From positions 1 through 23,028 of the forward strand of contig JBDLTI010000029.1 of NCBI GenBank assembly GCA_039805865.1: DNA of 23,028 nt. The letters are read 5' to 3'. This DNA is from Fluviibacter sp039805865 (GTDB taxonomy: Bacteria > Pseudomonadota > Gammaproteobacteria > Burkholderiales > Rhodocyclaceae). Under the pieces are notes generated by a model, which was not told the origin of the DNA, made no database searches, and saw only the letters and a list, made by a program, of their open reading frames with translations. Shown here in pieces: positions 1 through 8,459 of this stretch (within the stretch, counting starts at the first letter, position 1; each line of letters begins with the position of its first letter). Position numbers and translations under genes: made by a program.

Positions 1-702
1 TCGCTCACACTGAATGCCGGTGAAGTCTATGGATTGATCGGCCCGAATGGTGCTGGCAAGACCACACTCTTCAATTGCCTGACCGGTCTTTACGTACCTG
101 ATGTCGGCCAATTCGTTTTTAATGATGCCCCACTAATCAGCAACGCACCGGATAAAACCGTACGCCAGGGCATTGCCCGCACCTTCCAGAACATTCGCCT
201 GTTTGCCAACATGACGGCTCTTGAGAATGTGATGGTCGGTCGACACGCTCGACTGCGTAGCAATATTCTGAGCGACATTCTTCGCACGCCGTTTAATCGC
301 CGCGAAGAACAAGCCACCGAAGACATGGCGCTTCAGTTGCTTCATTACGTGGGTATCTCCGCGCGCGCCCATGACCTCGCCAAGCATTTATCCTATGGTG
401 ACCAACGCCGTCTGGAAATCGCCCGCGCCCTGGCCACGAATCCACGCCTGCTTTGCCTGGACGAACCCGCTGCCGGAATGAATGCCAACGAAACTGCTGG
501 CCTACGCCAACTCATTGAGGCTATTCGCGCCGACGGCATCAGCATTCTGCTCATTGAGCATGATGTGCAACTGGTCATGGGCTTGTGCGATCGCATCGCT
601 GTGCTCGATTACGGTGAACTCATCTGTGAAGACGTGCCCGCTGTTGTACAACAACACCCGCGCGTGATTGAAGCGTATCTAGGGAGCGGCGCTCATGCTT
701 GA
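1..702 (+). CDS. livG: Branched-chain amino-acid ABC transporter ATP-binding protein LivG (5' end missing)
   Basis: This is the cytoplasmic ATPase of a LivFGHM-type importer for branched-chain amino acids or related substrates. The frame is open from the first base of the window, so the N-terminus lies outside. The Walker A motif GPNGAGKTT starts at nucleotide 40. An ABC signature LSYGDQRRLEIARALA, a Walker B stretch LLCLDEPAAGMN and an H-loop LLIEHD follow in the normal order. The LivG-type form of the signature and the C-terminal ending in EAYLG support LivG rather than another ABC ATPase. The stop codon overlaps the start of livF by 8 bases, so the two are co-translated. The real substrate cannot be told from the ATPase; amides, urea or aromatic compounds are possible for this family. 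Confidence 0.9.
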   Translation, partial: SLTLNAGEVYGLIGPNGAGKTTLFNCLTGLYVPDVGQFVFNDAPLISNAPDKTVRQGIARTFQNIRLFANMTALENVMVGRHARLRSNILSDILRTPFNRREEQATEDMALQLLHYVGISARAHDLAKHLSYGDQRRLEIARALATNPRLLCLDEPAAGMNANETAGLRQLIEAIRADGISILLIEHDVQLVMGLCDRIAVLDYGELICEDVPAVVQQHPRVIEAYLGSGAHA

Positions 703-1423
703 GGTTCGTAACCTGCACCTTCAATATGGCGGCATCCAGGCTGTTAAAAACATCGGCTTTGATGTGCAGGCCGGCGAACTGGTAGCGCTGATTGGCGCCA
801 ATGGCGCGGGCAAAACCAGCACGCTCAAAGCCCTGGCGCGCATGTTGCCCCAAGCTACGGGCCAAGTGCTTCTGAACCCACCCGGTGAGCCCCCTATTGA
901 TTTGATGCGCCTACCGGCGCACGAACTCGTGGCAAGGGGCGTTGCCTTGGTGCCAGAAGGACGCGGTGTTTTTGCCCGCCAAACCGTTTTAGAGAATTTG
1001 AAGCTGGGTGCTTTTCGCGTTAAAGAGCAGCACACCATTCACGAGCGTTTAGAGAATCTGCTTGAACGCTTACCACGTCTTAAAGAGCGCGCCTCTCAAC
1101 TCGCCGGCACCCTCTCGGGTGGCGAGCAGCAAATGCTGGCGATTGCACGCGCACTCATGTCTGCGCCACGTCTGCTGTTACTGGATGAACCCTCCATGGG
1201 TCTTGCCCCGATTATGGTAGACCGAATCTTCGAGCTCATCACAAGCGCTCGAGACAGCGGCGTGAGCATTCTGCTCGTTGAACAAAACGCCCGCCTGGCA
1301 CTTAAAGTCAGCAGCCGTGCCTACGTGCTTGAATCCGGCAAGATCACCCTCAGCGGCAACTCATCAGAGCTGCTGCAGGATGATCGGGTTCGTGCAGCGT
1401 ATCTAGGCGAAGCCGTCTGCTAA
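695..1423 (+). CDS. livF: Branched-chain amino-acid ABC transporter ATP-binding protein LivF
   Basis: This is the second ATPase of the same importer, 242 residues, normal for LivF. Walker A GANGAGKTS is at residues 34-42. The signature LSGGEQQMLAIARALM, Walker B LLLLDEPSMGLAP and H-loop LLVEQNARLAL are all intact. DEPSMGLAP and the C-terminal AAYLGE are typical of LivF and separate it from LivG. The ATG lies inside the end of livG (8-base overlap), the usual arrangement in liv operons. It is the last gene of the operon; the genes that follow run on the other strand. Confidence 0.92.
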   Translation: MLEVRNLHLQYGGIQAVKNIGFDVQAGELVALIGANGAGKTSTLKALARMLPQATGQVLLNPPGEPPIDLMRLPAHELVARGVALVPEGRGVFARQTVLENLKLGAFRVKEQHTIHERLENLLERLPRLKERASQLAGTLSGGEQQMLAIARALMSAPRLLLLDEPSMGLAPIMVDRIFELITSARDSGVSILLVEQNARLALKVSSRAYVLESGKITLSGNSSELLQDDRVRAAYLGEAVC

Positions 1424-1629
1424 ATCGACCAACTTTAGTGTCCGCTTCCGGCCAGAATCGGCCATTTGCCTAGGCCACTCGGTTGACCGGTTGTCGGCCA
1501 AAGCAGACCTTGGATGGACGGTAGGCACCAGACGGTAATGCGGGAATTAGCTGCCGCTTACCTCTCGGGCTAAAGGACGTTTATGTCGGATCGATACGTG
1601 CGTTAAGTGCAAACACCTTTTTATAGAAA
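1424..1629. other. Intergenic gap between convergent livF and the restriction operon
   Basis: This 206-base gap separates two convergent operons. It contains three copies of the hexamer CGGCCA (near 1450, 1460 and 1495) but no stem-loop followed by a T-run that I would call a terminator, and no open frame with a gene-like protein. It marks the left limit of the first restriction operon. I see no tRNA fragment or attachment-type repeat here that matches the one at 8460-8487. Confidence 0.4.
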
Positions 1630-2406
1630 TCACAGAACCAGCCCTGCACCGCGGTGGGCCCAGTTAGGTAAGGCTTTCCAAGCATCTCGCATGCGGCCGT
1701 GTAGAGAATCGGCTGCCGGCTCGAAATGTCGTAAATGCATCCAGAACCGTTCTGAATGATTGGGTTCAAGTAAATGACAAAGCTCGTGCCATATCACGTA
1801 CCTCACCAGGTCACGAGGAAGAAACAGCAGTTTGCAATTTAGACTGATACGTTCTGAGGACGAACAACTGCCCCAGCGCGTGCGCTGGTTCTTGATGGCC
1901 ACGTCCGCATAACGCAGGCCTGCAGGTTCGGCAAGATTCGCTAGCCATGGTGCCAAAGTCATCGTGGCGTGACGGGCCAGCCATCGGCGCAATGCGGCGT
2001 GACAGGCTTCGACATCATCATCGACTGCGCCAGACACAACGATACGGCCCGGTTGGTCGATTCGCGCCCCTACTGTGTTGCTACGCGTTGGTTTGTATTC
2101 AACCCGCCAAGACTCCGCCAGCGCCGGCAAATCGAAAGCCTGGGGGCGTGCGGAATGCTCGGTGGTAATCAAATGCCGGTCGGCATCGAAGCCGGCAATT
2201 CGCTCCCCGATCCACTCAGCCTTCGCAGCCACCAATGCAAGCAGCTTCTGGCGGTCTAGACTCGGTGGTGCTATCACCATCATGCCTTCACGGGCACTCA
2301 CCTTCAGACGCAGCGAACGTGACTTAGGCGAAATTTGTATCGCATAACCGATGGTTCGCCCATCCGGCAAGACCAGTTCGACGCGATCAAAATCTTCACG
2401 CACCAT
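1630..2406 (-). CDS. YgjP/WLM-family zinc metal-dependent hydrolase linked to Type I restriction operon
   Basis: This protein of 258 residues (260 if a GTG at 2412 is used) belongs to the YgjP-like family of predicted zinc hydrolases (DUF45, M48-like). The family core is clear in the C-terminal half: RTRWGSCSS, then LNCKLLFLP, then WHELCHLLEPNHSERFW, which supplies the zinc-binding HExxH (HELCH, about residues 207-211) and the downstream NHSxxFW block. No signal peptide is visible. It is the last gene of the hsdM-hsdS-hsdR operon, and its start lies inside the end of hsdR (11-base overlap from the ATG, 17 from the GTG), so it is translated with the restriction genes. Such genes are often found beside Type I loci. 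Its substrate and any role in defence are unknown. Confidence 0.85.
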   Translation of the reverse strand: MVREDFDRVELVLPDGRTIGYAIQISPKSRSLRLKVSAREGMMVIAPPSLDRQKLLALVAAKAEWIGERIAGFDADRHLITTEHSARPQAFDLPALAESWRVEYKPTRSNTVGARIDQPGRIVVSGAVDDDVEACHAALRRWLARHATMTLAPWLANLAEPAGLRYADVAIKNQRTRWGSCSSSERISLNCKLLFLPRDLVRYVIWHELCHLLEPNHSERFWMHLRHFEPAADSLHGRMRDAWKALPNWAHRGAGLVL

Positions 2407-5400
2407 CGTCACCGGTCGCTGCGGATACGCATGGATGGTAGTGGCGCCGTTTTAAGACCTGCACCAAGCTGCCGATGAAGCCCATCGCGTCATCGGTCAG
2501 CAGGCCGGCGGTCGAGAACTGGTTGGCGATCATGAACAACAATCCGCGCGACAGCTCTGGATCGACAGCGCTGCTACCCCACCAACCAGAGAAACAATGC
2601 TTGTCCGCTTCGGCCAGGGTCGCGGCGGCAATTTCAACGGCCAGGGTGTCTGTGATTGCCGCATTGCGTGCTTTGACCTTCAATGCCAACTGCTGGGCAA
2701 CAGGACGATTGGCCTCCTCAACGGCAGCGCGTACCGCATCGGTCAGCTTCTCTAGTTCCTCGATCAATGCAATCCCGGCTAAAGTCCCAGCGCGCTTCTC
2801 ATCAATCAGGCGCTGCAATTTTTCCGAAAGCGGCCGGAAGGCATCATCCTGATCAAGCCGAATCCGTAGCTCGGCTGACAGCATGGCCTCTATGTCCAGC
2901 GCCTTCGCATCCGGCTTCTTGTCCTTCAGCTTGGTTAGGAAGTGCTCATCTAGTACATAGGTTGGGAACTCGGTTTCCAGTTCGTCGACGTCGATGTGCT
3001 CGCGGATCAGTTCCCGAGTACGGGCAGCATCTTCCTCGGTTGCCTCGATGCTCTTGCTGGCATCCGGGTAAAACTTTTTGCGATACAGCATGTACAGCTT
3101 GGTTAACCAGGCATAGGGCCGTACGTAGTCACTTAATTGCTCGTCGGGCTGCAACGCTTCGTAAAGCACGCGCAGGTTTCGGTAACCGGTATCGAACTGC
3201 TTTTCGGCTCCATCCACATCGCGCAAGATCTTCATTGCCGTGACGAAGGCATCGTGCGAACCATCACGGGGTACGGTGTCAAGCGGGAACAGCTCCCAGA
3301 CCTGCTGGAATGTCTTGCGGAACTGCTCGCGGATCACGTCGAACGGGAACGCCACGTCGCCCAGTTCGTCAGGCCGGTAGTTCAGTGCCTCATTCAGGTC
3401 GTCGAAGATGCCGTAATAGTCCAGAACCAAGCCGTGGCCTTTCAACTCGTTGTAGGGGCGGTTCACACGCGCAATGGTCTGCAACAGCGTGTGGTTCAGC
3501 AATTTCTTGTCGAGATACAGAGCCTGCAAAATCGGCGCGTCGAAGCCGGTGAGAAGCATGTCGCAGACCACCAGCACCTCCACCTTTCGGAACGTCTTAT
3601 CCCGGTGCTCTTCGTTTTCTGACTTTGCCGGGATCAGGAATTCATTGAGCAGCTTCTTGCGCTTGGTCTCGCCCAAGTACAGCGCCTGGATATCCTCGGG
3701 GTCCTTCTGTGGCGCTTCGGAAATCACTGCCATCACGGCTTCATCGCCCAACCTCTCCCGTAAGGCATTGGCATAGAGCTTCACCGCTTGCTTGTCCCGG
3801 CACACCAGCATGCCCTTGAACCCATTGGGGCGGACGTGCTCGGTAAAGTGCTTGACCACGTCATCAGAGATCTGGCTGATTCGCGTGGGATGGAACAGCA
3901 GCGCGTCCAGCCGTGCGCCTTCCGTAGCCAGCCTGTTCTGCTCGTCTTCTGGGAGATGGCCAAACTCTCGCTTGAAAGCCAGATCCAGCTTGGTGCCATG
4001 CAACTGCCAGTCGGTCATGCGCGGCTGCCAGTGAATGGGTTTGACCACGCCATCGCGCAGGGCATCGGTCACCGTGTAGGGGCGCCCCATGTAACGCTCG
4101 ATCTTGCCGTCCTCCTTCACATAGCCCCAGGCCTTTGGGGTGTTGTGGTCGTCGTTTTCGATCGGGGTACCGGTAAAGCCGAACAACGAGGCTCCTTCCA
4201 GTGCCGAGCGCATGTAGGTGCCCAGCTCGCGCTCTTGCGTGCGGTGTGCTTCGTCGGCCATCGCGATCACGTTCGATCGCTGCTTGGTGACGTGCTTGGG
4301 CATGCCCTCGAACAGATGCACCGTGGTCAGGATAACGCCTCGGTAATCGCCACTGAGTTTTTCTTCCAAGTCGCGTTTGCTGGTCGCTACATGTACATTG
4401 TCTGTGCCGGTGGAATTGAGCTCGCGATCCATCTGATCACCAAGCTGCTCGCGGTCCACCAGAAGGATGACGGTGGGCTGCTGCAACTTCGGGTCTTCCC
4501 ACAGACTGCGGGCGGCGTAGATCATCGTCAGCGTCTTGCCTGACCCCTGTGTGTGCCAGATCAGGCCGCGCCGCTTATCTGCGGGGAGAGCCAGATCGGT
4601 GGCGCGGTTCAGAATATCTTTCACCGCCAGGTACTGCTGGTAGCGCACCACGACCTTTTCGGTTTTACCGTCTTTGGTGACAAAGACAATGAAGCGCCGG
4701 ATGAAGTCAAGCAGGTTGCCCCGGTCGAACAGACCGTAGAGCGACACCTTCATCTCGTCGAATTCGTCGATCTCATGCGGCCAGGGATCACGCCACTGCA
4801 ACCAGAACTGCAGCCGTCGACCGGGGACGCCATACATCATTCGCGTCTCGTTCACGCCTACGCCATAGGCGTTGGTGTAGAAAAGTTGGTCAATCTCCTC
4901 GGCGTACATGCCCAGTTGTTTGGCACCCTCACGCCAGTCGGGCTTGCTGCGGCTGGCGGTCTTGGCCTCAATCACGATGATGGGTATGCCGTTGATCAGC
5001 AGCACGATGTCGGGGCGACGTGTCGATTTGCCATCGATCGAAAACTGGTTGGTCACCCACCAGTCATTGGTGTCGATGTCTTCATAGTCGATCAGTCGCA
5101 CATCCTGTGCGTTCTCAGCCGCGTCGAACTTGTAATTGACGCCATCCTTCAACCAGGCCAGCCATTGCTGGTTATCACGGCAGCCGCGCAACTTGGTGAT
5201 GATGGCGTCGATCCGCGCATCGTCGGTCAGTACAGTGGGGTTCAGAGCCTTGAGCTTTTCGCGCAACAGCGGCAATAGCAGCACCTCACGCTCGTCAGGC
5301 CGGTAGGTTTTCAGGTAATCGCGTGAGCGCCAGGTCCAGCCCAGCTTGGATGCCTTCAGGTGCTCAATGATCTCGCGCTCAACGGTGGTTTCCTCGTTGA

Positions 5401-5449
5401 ACAAGGTGCGTACCGTGTAGGGAACAGGCCCCTCCATTGCCTCAGGCAT
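2396..5449 (-). CDS. hsdR: Type I restriction enzyme R subunit HsdR (system 1)
   Basis: This is the motor and nuclease subunit of a Type I restriction complex: it pulls DNA through the complex using ATP and cuts far from the target. It has 1017 residues, a full-length size. The N-terminal PD-(D/E)XK nuclease is seen as RPDIVLLINGIPIIVIEAK (Asp147, Glu161, Lys163). The helicase motor follows with Walker A GSGKT at 302-306, a DEAH box (MADEAH, about 399-402), FTGTPIE, and the motif VI segment QTIARVNRPY. A helical C-terminal region, thought to contact the methylase core, completes it. Its ATG shares one base with the hsdS stop (TAATG), implying coupled translation. No frameshift or stop is seen. 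It differs clearly from the EcoR124I-like HsdR at the right edge. Confidence 0.95.
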   Translation of the reverse strand: MPEAMEGPVPYTVRTLFNEETTVEREIIEHLKASKLGWTWRSRDYLKTYRPDEREVLLLPLLREKLKALNPTVLTDDARIDAIITKLRGCRDNQQWLAWLKDGVNYKFDAAENAQDVRLIDYEDIDTNDWWVTNQFSIDGKSTRRPDIVLLINGIPIIVIEAKTASRSKPDWREGAKQLGMYAEEIDQLFYTNAYGVGVNETRMMYGVPGRRLQFWLQWRDPWPHEIDEFDEMKVSLYGLFDRGNLLDFIRRFIVFVTKDGKTEKVVVRYQQYLAVKDILNRATDLALPADKRRGLIWHTQGSGKTLTMIYAARSLWEDPKLQQPTVILLVDREQLGDQMDRELNSTGTDNVHVATSKRDLEEKLSGDYRGVILTTVHLFEGMPKHVTKQRSNVIAMADEAHRTQERELGTYMRSALEGASLFGFTGTPIENDDHNTPKAWGYVKEDGKIERYMGRPYTVTDALRDGVVKPIHWQPRMTDWQLHGTKLDLAFKREFGHLPEDEQNRLATEGARLDALLFHPTRISQISDDVVKHFTEHVRPNGFKGMLVCRDKQAVKLYANALRERLGDEAVMAVISEAPQKDPEDIQALYLGETKRKKLLNEFLIPAKSENEEHRDKTFRKVEVLVVCDMLLTGFDAPILQALYLDKKLLNHTLLQTIARVNRPYNELKGHGLVLDYYGIFDDLNEALNYRPDELGDVAFPFDVIREQFRKTFQQVWELFPLDTVPRDGSHDAFVTAMKILRDVDGAEKQFDTGYRNLRVLYEALQPDEQLSDYVRPYAWLTKLYMLYRKKFYPDASKSIEATEEDAARTRELIREHIDVDELETEFPTYVLDEHFLTKLKDKKPDAKALDIEAMLSAELRIRLDQDDAFRPLSEKLQRLIDEKRAGTLAGIALIEELEKLTDAVRAAVEEANRPVAQQLALKVKARNAAITDTLAVEIAAATLAEADKHCFSGWWGSSAVDPELSRGLLFMIANQFSTAGLLTDDAMGFIGSLVQVLKRRHYHPCVSAATGDDGA

Positions 5450-6105
5450 TACTCCCCCCCCTGCAAGGTCTTGCCTGTGAGCAATGACTGCAGCATAGAG
5501 TCCTTCACGCGTTTTGCTGCCTCAATCTCAACACTCAAGTTGGCAATCGTTTGTGTTACTGAATCTATTGCCTCTGCTATCGATTCTTGGATGGAAGGTG
5601 GTGGCACTGGAATTAACATTCTCAGGTAATCCCTGTAATTCAAATTCCGCATTTGTGTGGATTGCTGCTGGAACCTCTCCACCATGCCGGTTCGCTGTAA
5701 TTCAAATAAAACCCACCCAAGGTAGCGAGTGTTAATCTTTTCAGGATCTGGCCGTAACACATGAACAAAATTTGAGACCCAGAACCAGCCAAGATCATTT
5801 GTTATGAAGCCAACGCGGCCTACTGGCTGGTCAGGCCCGCCGCCAGAGCGTTCCAAGAGAATATCGCCATTTTTGAGTCCAAACTTCTCCATGCCTCGCT
5901 CAGAAAAATAGCGAACAGCGACATCGGAGAAATCTAAATGTCCTGCATCTGTGAAGTTTGTCGAACGGAGAATTTTGACTGCAACATCACCATCTTCATC
6001 ACCCCAGTCCCCAGCGGACTGACTTAATAGTAGACGACGTAACTCAACAGATCCCCAGCTCTTAGGGATGTTGCCGATAATGGTTGAAAATTCATGAGTG
6101 ATCAT
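5449..6105 (-). CDS. hsdS: Half-size Type I specificity subunit HsdS with one target-recognition domain (system 1)
   Basis: This 218-residue subunit chooses the DNA target of the first restriction system. Most HsdS proteins have about 400 residues with two target-recognition domains; this has one. The recognition domain covers roughly residues 10-165, with the family segments FGLKNGDILLERSGG, GRVGFI and FVHVLRP. It is followed by IPVPPPSIQESIAEAID and a helix ending in MLQSLLTGKT, which is the normal conserved helical spacer. Because the domain and spacer are complete and the start and stop signals overlap the neighbours cleanly (ATGA with hsdM, TAATG with hsdR), it looks like a functional half-subunit rather than a broken gene. 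Two copies would be expected to pair and read a symmetrical, interrupted site. The gene is clearly more AT-rich than hsdR. Confidence 0.88.
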   Translation of the reverse strand: MITHEFSTIIGNIPKSWGSVELRRLLLSQSAGDWGDEDGDVAVKILRSTNFTDAGHLDFSDVAVRYFSERGMEKFGLKNGDILLERSGGGPDQPVGRVGFITNDLGWFWVSNFVHVLRPDPEKINTRYLGWVLFELQRTGMVERFQQQSTQMRNLNYRDYLRMLIPVPPPSIQESIAEAIDSVTQTIANLSVEIEAAKRVKDSMLQSLLTGKTLQGGE

Positions 6106-8279
6106 GCCTTCACCCCCAGCATTTTCATTGCTTTCCTAACGCGATCAAGTCCACTTTGAGTCTCATTTCTTGCCATGGTCAACGCATGCATTGATTTACC
6201 CAAATCGATGGACTCCTCTGGGTTGTACGTTTGGATGTAACGAGGAAGATTTAGGTTGAATTCATTCTTGGACAGCTCATCTTTCTCAACGATCTTGAAA
6301 TATCTATTTGCAACCTTTACATCCGAACATATGGCAAGCAAGTGAGCGGCGGCCTCTCTCAAGTGAAGTATTTCTGCCTCTGCTGCACGTACGATTGCCA
6401 TTTCACTAAGATTTCGCTCCACTAATAGCTTTGACAGTTCTTTTGAGGCGCGTTGTACTTGTTTGTGGCGAGTCTTAATGGCCTCGATCAGCGCCTTGCG
6501 GGCGACATCAAATTTCGCCTTCGGGGTGGCCAACTGGGTTTTCAGCGCCGCCTTTTCGCCACGCCCGGCACCGGCGATCTCCCCTTCGATACGTTCGACG
6601 TCCGCTTGCAACGGCGCCAGGGGATGAAAGTAGGGATGCTCGGGCGTGATGGCATCCTTGACGGCCTGCTGCCTCAAGTCCAATGCATCCAGTGTGGCCA
6701 ACTCGGCTTGCAGTCGTGACAGCGGCTCCAGCACAGGGCCGTAGGCATCCTCGATGTCGGCCAGACGGGCGTCACGCTGCTCTTCGACTTCACGAATCAG
6801 TTGCGCCTCATGCTCCGGCACCAGACGCTGGGCGGTGGCCAAGTCGCCGAAGGCGCGCCACGGTACCAGGATGCGCATCAGGTCCGAGGGACGCAGCAGG
6901 TTCTGCGGGTTGCCTTTCTGAAAGTGGCGTGAGGCCCAGATCATCAGGATCTTGTTTTTGCGCTCGGCGGGCTTGGCCCTGTTCAGCAGCACCAGACAGC
7001 CGGGCACGTTGTTGCCATAGAACAGCTTGCCCGGCAGCACGACGATGGCCTCGATCAAATCAGCCTCGATGAAGCTGCGTCGAATCACGTACTCGGCATC
7101 GGCTTTCTGGTTCTGCCCATCTTCTTCTTCGGTCTGTTCGGGCTGGCCACGGAACAACACGCCCTGCGACATCACCACCATGCCCTGGCCGCCCGTGCCA
7201 GTGTCTGGATCGGCATCTTTGAGGGATTTGACGATCTGCTGCATCCAGGCCCAGTCGCCATTGCTGGCGGGCGGCATGCCATGGGACAGGCGGCCGAATT
7301 TGTCACCCGCGACCACGGTGTCGTAACCCCAGTCCTCCAGCGAGAAAGGCGGGTTCATGATGATGCGATCGAACTGCTTGAGACGGTTGTCGGCGGTGAC
7401 ATGACGCGGATCGCGCAGGCTGTCGCCCTGCTTGTGCTCCCAAACCGGGATGCCGTGCAGGATCATGTTGATGCGCGAGATGTTGTAAGTGGCAACGTTG
7501 GATTCCTGACCGTGCAACTGCAACTGGCGCACATCGCCCCCATGCTTTTTGACGTAGCGGATGCACTGCAGCAACAGGCCGCCCGAACCGCTGGCCCAAT
7601 CACAGACGGACATACCCGCCTTGGGCTGCAGCACTTCGGCCATCAGGAAGCCGACCTCGGCTGGGGTGTAGAACTCACCGCTAGACTTGCCGGCCTTGCT
7701 GGCGAAGTTGCGGATCAGATATTCGTAGGCATTGCCGAACAGGTCGTCAGAGACGTGTGCGCGATCGAAGGTCTGACTGCCGAAGTGGTTGATGAGGTTG
7801 ACCAGCTTGTCACGTGGCAGCTCGTCCTGCTTGTTGAAGTCGATCTTGCCGGTAAGGATGCCGTCGAAGTTGTTCTGGCGGTGGGCGTTGGCCCGTTCGA
7901 TGGCGAGCATGGCGTCATTCAAGGCTTGGCCGAGCTGGGCCTTGGCGGTGCGCGCTACGGTTGCCCAGGTGGCCGCTTCGGGTACGACGAAATGATGGTT
8001 CTGCGGGTCGCGGGCCAGCAACGATGCCTGATCCGGCGGCACGCCGGCCTTGGTCAAGGTGGCCGCCTGTGTGCGAGCCTCTTCGTCGAAGCAGTCGCTG
8101 ATGCGCTTATAGAACAGCAGCGCGAACACGTAGCCGCGAAATTCAGAGTGGTCGGCGTTGCCGCGCAGGATGTCGGCGGCCTTGTCGAGGTAGCTTTCCA
8201 GCTCACCCTGGGTCATCCGACGCGTGGGACGGATGGCAATCGGAGAGTCGAGCTGCTCTAGAAGTTGCTCAAGATTCAT
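6102..8279 (-). CDS. hsdM: Type I DNA methyltransferase subunit HsdM (system 1)
   Basis: This N6-adenine methyltransferase subunit marks host DNA and forms the core of the restriction complex. The N-terminal helical domain holds FRGYVFALLFYKRISD. GEFYTPAEVGFLMAEVL is at about 201-217, motif I as DWASGSGGLLLQ at about 227-238, and catalytic motif IV as NPPF at 309-312. At about 725 residues it is longer than the common 500-550. The extra length is a charged helical segment from about 490 to 640 that looks like coiled coil. I chose ATG at 8279; a TTG at 8294 adds five residues, and neither has a clear ribosome site. Motif I has WAS where many HsdM have PAC or PTC. The last 125 or so codons are much more AT-rich than the rest. 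The stop overlaps the hsdS start (ATGA). Confidence 0.93.
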   Translation of the reverse strand: MNLEQLLEQLDSPIAIRPTRRMTQGELESYLDKAADILRGNADHSEFRGYVFALLFYKRISDCFDEEARTQAATLTKAGVPPDQASLLARDPQNHHFVVPEAATWATVARTAKAQLGQALNDAMLAIERANAHRQNNFDGILTGKIDFNKQDELPRDKLVNLINHFGSQTFDRAHVSDDLFGNAYEYLIRNFASKAGKSSGEFYTPAEVGFLMAEVLQPKAGMSVCDWASGSGGLLLQCIRYVKKHGGDVRQLQLHGQESNVATYNISRINMILHGIPVWEHKQGDSLRDPRHVTADNRLKQFDRIIMNPPFSLEDWGYDTVVAGDKFGRLSHGMPPASNGDWAWMQQIVKSLKDADPDTGTGGQGMVVMSQGVLFRGQPEQTEEEDGQNQKADAEYVIRRSFIEADLIEAIVVLPGKLFYGNNVPGCLVLLNRAKPAERKNKILMIWASRHFQKGNPQNLLRPSDLMRILVPWRAFGDLATAQRLVPEHEAQLIREVEEQRDARLADIEDAYGPVLEPLSRLQAELATLDALDLRQQAVKDAITPEHPYFHPLAPLQADVERIEGEIAGAGRGEKAALKTQLATPKAKFDVARKALIEAIKTRHKQVQRASKELSKLLVERNLSEMAIVRAAEAEILHLREAAAHLLAICSDVKVANRYFKIVEKDELSKNEFNLNLPRYIQTYNPEESIDLGKSMHALTMARNETQSGLDRVRKAMKMLGVKA

Positions 8280-8397
8280 GTCAAATACATTCAAATAGTT
8301 TCTGCTGTCGACATTCTAGGCGAATGAGCGCCGTGTGACTTTTCCGGGGCTAGATTCAGCAATACCTTGCTCTGACTAGATATCGACCAGACAACAA

Positions 8398-8425
8398 AAA
8401 ATCCAACCGATCTTGGTTGGATTTT
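8398..8425 (-). terminator. Rho-independent terminator downstream of the tRNA-Gly fragment
   Basis: There is a perfect 11-bp inverted repeat (AAAATCCAACC at 8398-8408 and GGTTGGATTTT at 8415-8425) with a 6-base loop. Read on the minus strand, the stem runs straight into a T-rich tail toward 8391. It lies 35 bases beyond the 3' end of the tRNA-Gly fragment on the same strand, so it is probably the former terminator of that tRNA. It also shields hsdM from read-through. The stem has A/T runs on both sides, so it could work in either direction. Confidence 0.75.
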
Positions 8426-8459
8426 CTCTTGCAGATCAACGGCCTGCATGAATTCTATG

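Noticed and set aside
1440..1500. A repeat shared between the left gap (GTCCGCTTCCGG) and 8617-8640 (TCCGCTTTGGG) flanking system 1
   Set aside because: Only about 7 consecutive bases (TCCGCTT) match, which is too short to claim a direct repeat or attachment pair.
5449..6105. hsdS as a truncated pseudogene
   Set aside because: The recognition domain and the conserved helical tail are both complete, and both ends overlap the neighbouring genes with normal coupled start-stop signals.
7281..8261. A long open frame (326 codons) on the plus strand opposite hsdM
   Set aside because: It mirrors hsdM in a GC-rich stretch, has no recognisable motif and no ribosome site; hsdM on the other strand has all family motifs. 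Similar plus-strand frames opposite hsdR (3788-4543, 4553-5278) were rejected for the same reason.
8295..8345. A promoter for hsdM (TAGAAT-like -10 on the minus strand near 8314)
   Set aside because: No acceptable -35 box stands at the right distance, so I could not support it.
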